A DNA stretch of 64,000 bases from Arthrobacter sp. SW1 (GTDB lineage Bacteria; Actinomycetota; Actinomycetes; Actinomycetales; Micrococcaceae). Shown here in pieces: positions 62,893 to 64,000 of the stretch (position 1 is its first letter; every line of letters starts with the position of its first letter). Below the pieces are notes generated by a model, which ran no database searches, had not been told where the DNA came from, and saw only the letters and a list, made by a program, of their open reading frames with translations. The translations under genes were made by a program, and so were the position numbers. The DNA is taken from contig NZ_MJLT01000009.1 in the NCBI RefSeq assembly GCF_001766675.1, positions 1 through 64,000 of the forward strand. Direction: 5' to 3'.

Positions 62893-63234
62893 ATGACGAA
62901 GTACTTGATCTCGTTCCCCGCTGAGGCCATGGTGGTCCCCGAGGAGGAGTTCGAGGCCGTAGTAGAAAGCTCGCATGCCGTCATCGAAGAGGCCAAGGCC
63001 GCTGGCGTGTACGTCTTTGGCGGCGGAATCGATGCAGGGGTGGCTCCGGTCCGGGTAGCCGGCGACGGCACGGTCACCGAAGGTGGCTACCCGGGGCGGA
63101 GCGTGCCCGACGGCGGGTACACCGTTCTCGAACTGCCCTCACGCGAGGCGGCACTTGAGTGGGCCGCGAAGATCGCTGTCGCCTGTCGCTGCGCCCAGGA
63201 GTTGAGGGAATTCCACTACGATCCGGCGAGCTGA
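62893..63234 (+). CDS. YCII-related (DGPF) domain protein
   Basis: A 113-residue single-domain protein of the YCII-related family (ferredoxin-like fold). Recognisable are the start KYLISFPAEAM, the AAGVYVFGGGI strand and the GGYTVLELPSREAALEWAAKIA segment. AAGGAG lies six bases before ATG 62893. It follows the glutaryl-CoA dehydrogenase by 25 bases and is probably co-transcribed; members occur beside many catabolic and sigma-factor genes, and no enzymatic role is generally established. Confidence 0.8.
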   Translation: MTKYLISFPAEAMVVPEEEFEAVVESSHAVIEEAKAAGVYVFGGGIDAGVAPVRVAGDGTVTEGGYPGRSVPDGGYTVLELPSREAALEWAAKIAVACRCAQELREFHYDPAS

Positions 63235-63259
63235 GCTGACTACGCCGGGTTGTTAAGTG

Positions 63260-63294
63260 CGAAAGGCCCTGACCGTCGTGGTCAGGGCCTTTCG
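63260..63294. terminator. Terminator of the rRNA operon
   Basis: A perfect 15-base stem, CGAAAGGCCCTGACC (63260-63274) and GGTCAGGGCCTTTCG (63280-63294), loop GTCGT. It lies just past the 5S 3' end (minus strand) and can also stop the YCII transcript. Confidence 0.85.
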
Positions 63295-63300
63295 TGAATG

Positions 63301-63422
63301 GTTGTCCGGCGGTGTCCTACTCTCCCACACCCTCCCGGGTGCAGTACCATCGGCGCTGTGGGTCTTAGCTTCCGGGTTCGGAATGGGACCGGGCGTTTCC
63401 CCCACGCTATGACCGCCGTAAC
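63301..63422 (-). rRNA. rrf: 5S ribosomal RNA
   Basis: The minus strand contains a complete 5S rRNA beginning GTTACGGCGGTCATAGCG, with the conserved CCCGGTCCCATTCCGAACCC and GGAAGCTAAGACCC internal segments and the closing GACACCGCCGGACAAC. The 5' and 3' ends pair to form helix I. Exact ends may shift by one or two bases. Confidence 0.95.
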
Positions 63423-63581
63423 CCTTGTACCCGTCCCCGTGTGTGGGGTGGGAAGTCTTTGTGGTTACCAGGTGCTTGCTGGTTCTGTATTTTGTTGTGG
63501 TGTTCCCTGGTTGTTGGTTGGGAACCACATAGTGGACGCGGAGCATTTGATCGTTCACCACTTTTTGGGGTGGTGTGTGGT

Positions 63582-64000
<419 letters not shown>

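Overview
The window looks like chromosomal DNA of a high-GC actinobacterium of the Micrococcaceae (Arthrobacter / Pseudarthrobacter / Paenarthrobacter type). This is inferred from the very GC-rich codon use, the class II DAHP synthase, the GcvH-GarA-FtsR-bifunctional nuclease-MerR block, the parA-scpA-scpB-rluB-cmk-der and tlyA-nadK-recN-pyrG-xerD blocks known from Actinobacteria, and the actinobacterial 5S/23S rRNA. No phage, conjugative element, IS or CRISPR array was seen.

Layout. 0.2-7.7 kb: class II DAHP synthase, a lysophosphatidate acyltransferase, two tandem esterase paralogues with a small membrane protein, a ROK glucokinase and a long-chain acyl-CoA ligase. 7.8-12.4 kb: pyruvate carboxylase, divergent from an orphan ParA-type ATPase. 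12.4-15.5 kb: the minus-strand block gcvH, garA, ftsR, a bifunctional nuclease and a second MerR regulator. 15.6-20.4 kb: an Fpg/Nei glycosylase, a membrane protein, then a MarR regulator, a PhnA-like protein, an SDR and an MFS exporter whose control regions share one sequence motif. 20.4-24.5 kb: a sugar-type catabolic cluster (MFS importer, TIM-barrel isomerase/epimerase, MocR regulator). 24.6-28.1 kb: an accessory patch with a low-GC PD-(D/E)XK-like nuclease, tRNA-Pro(GGG), a Tat-exported protein and a DUF222/HNH protein. 28.1-36.0 kb: one long minus-strand run parA-scpA-scpB-rluB-tyrA-cmk-plsC-der. 36.2-46.0 kb: DctA with its divergent two-component system, an FAD oxidoreductase, and a GntR-prpD-prpB-prpC methylcitrate operon. 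46.0-48.4 kb: a Nudix hydrolase and an ECF sigma factor with a membrane partner. 48.5-58.5 kb: xerD, Nudix, pyrG, recN, nadK, tlyA, a small protein, a HAD phosphatase and an Arg/Gly/Asp-rich repeat protein, all minus strand. 58.8-63.2 kb: CaiB-type CoA-transferase, PucR regulator, glutaryl-CoA dehydrogenase and a YCII protein, suggesting glutarate/lysine breakdown. 63.3-64.0 kb: 5S rRNA and the 3' part of 23S rRNA on the minus strand; the rest of the rRNA operon lies beyond the right edge.

How the genes fit together. The window mixes housekeeping blocks (chromosome segregation, dTDP/CTP and NAD(P) supply, ribosome maturation) with small, locally regulated carbon-use modules: dicarboxylates, propionate, an unknown sugar and glutarate. 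Most of these modules carry their own regulator, divergent or adjacent, and an inverted or direct repeat in the shared control region. Convergent neighbours are packed very tightly: three pairs meet at, or overlap across, their stop codons. No gap between called genes exceeds 300 bases; the largest are 11227-11518 (palindromes), 58520-58809 (a possible -10 box) and 1-274 (one hairpin at 191-229, nothing else recognised).
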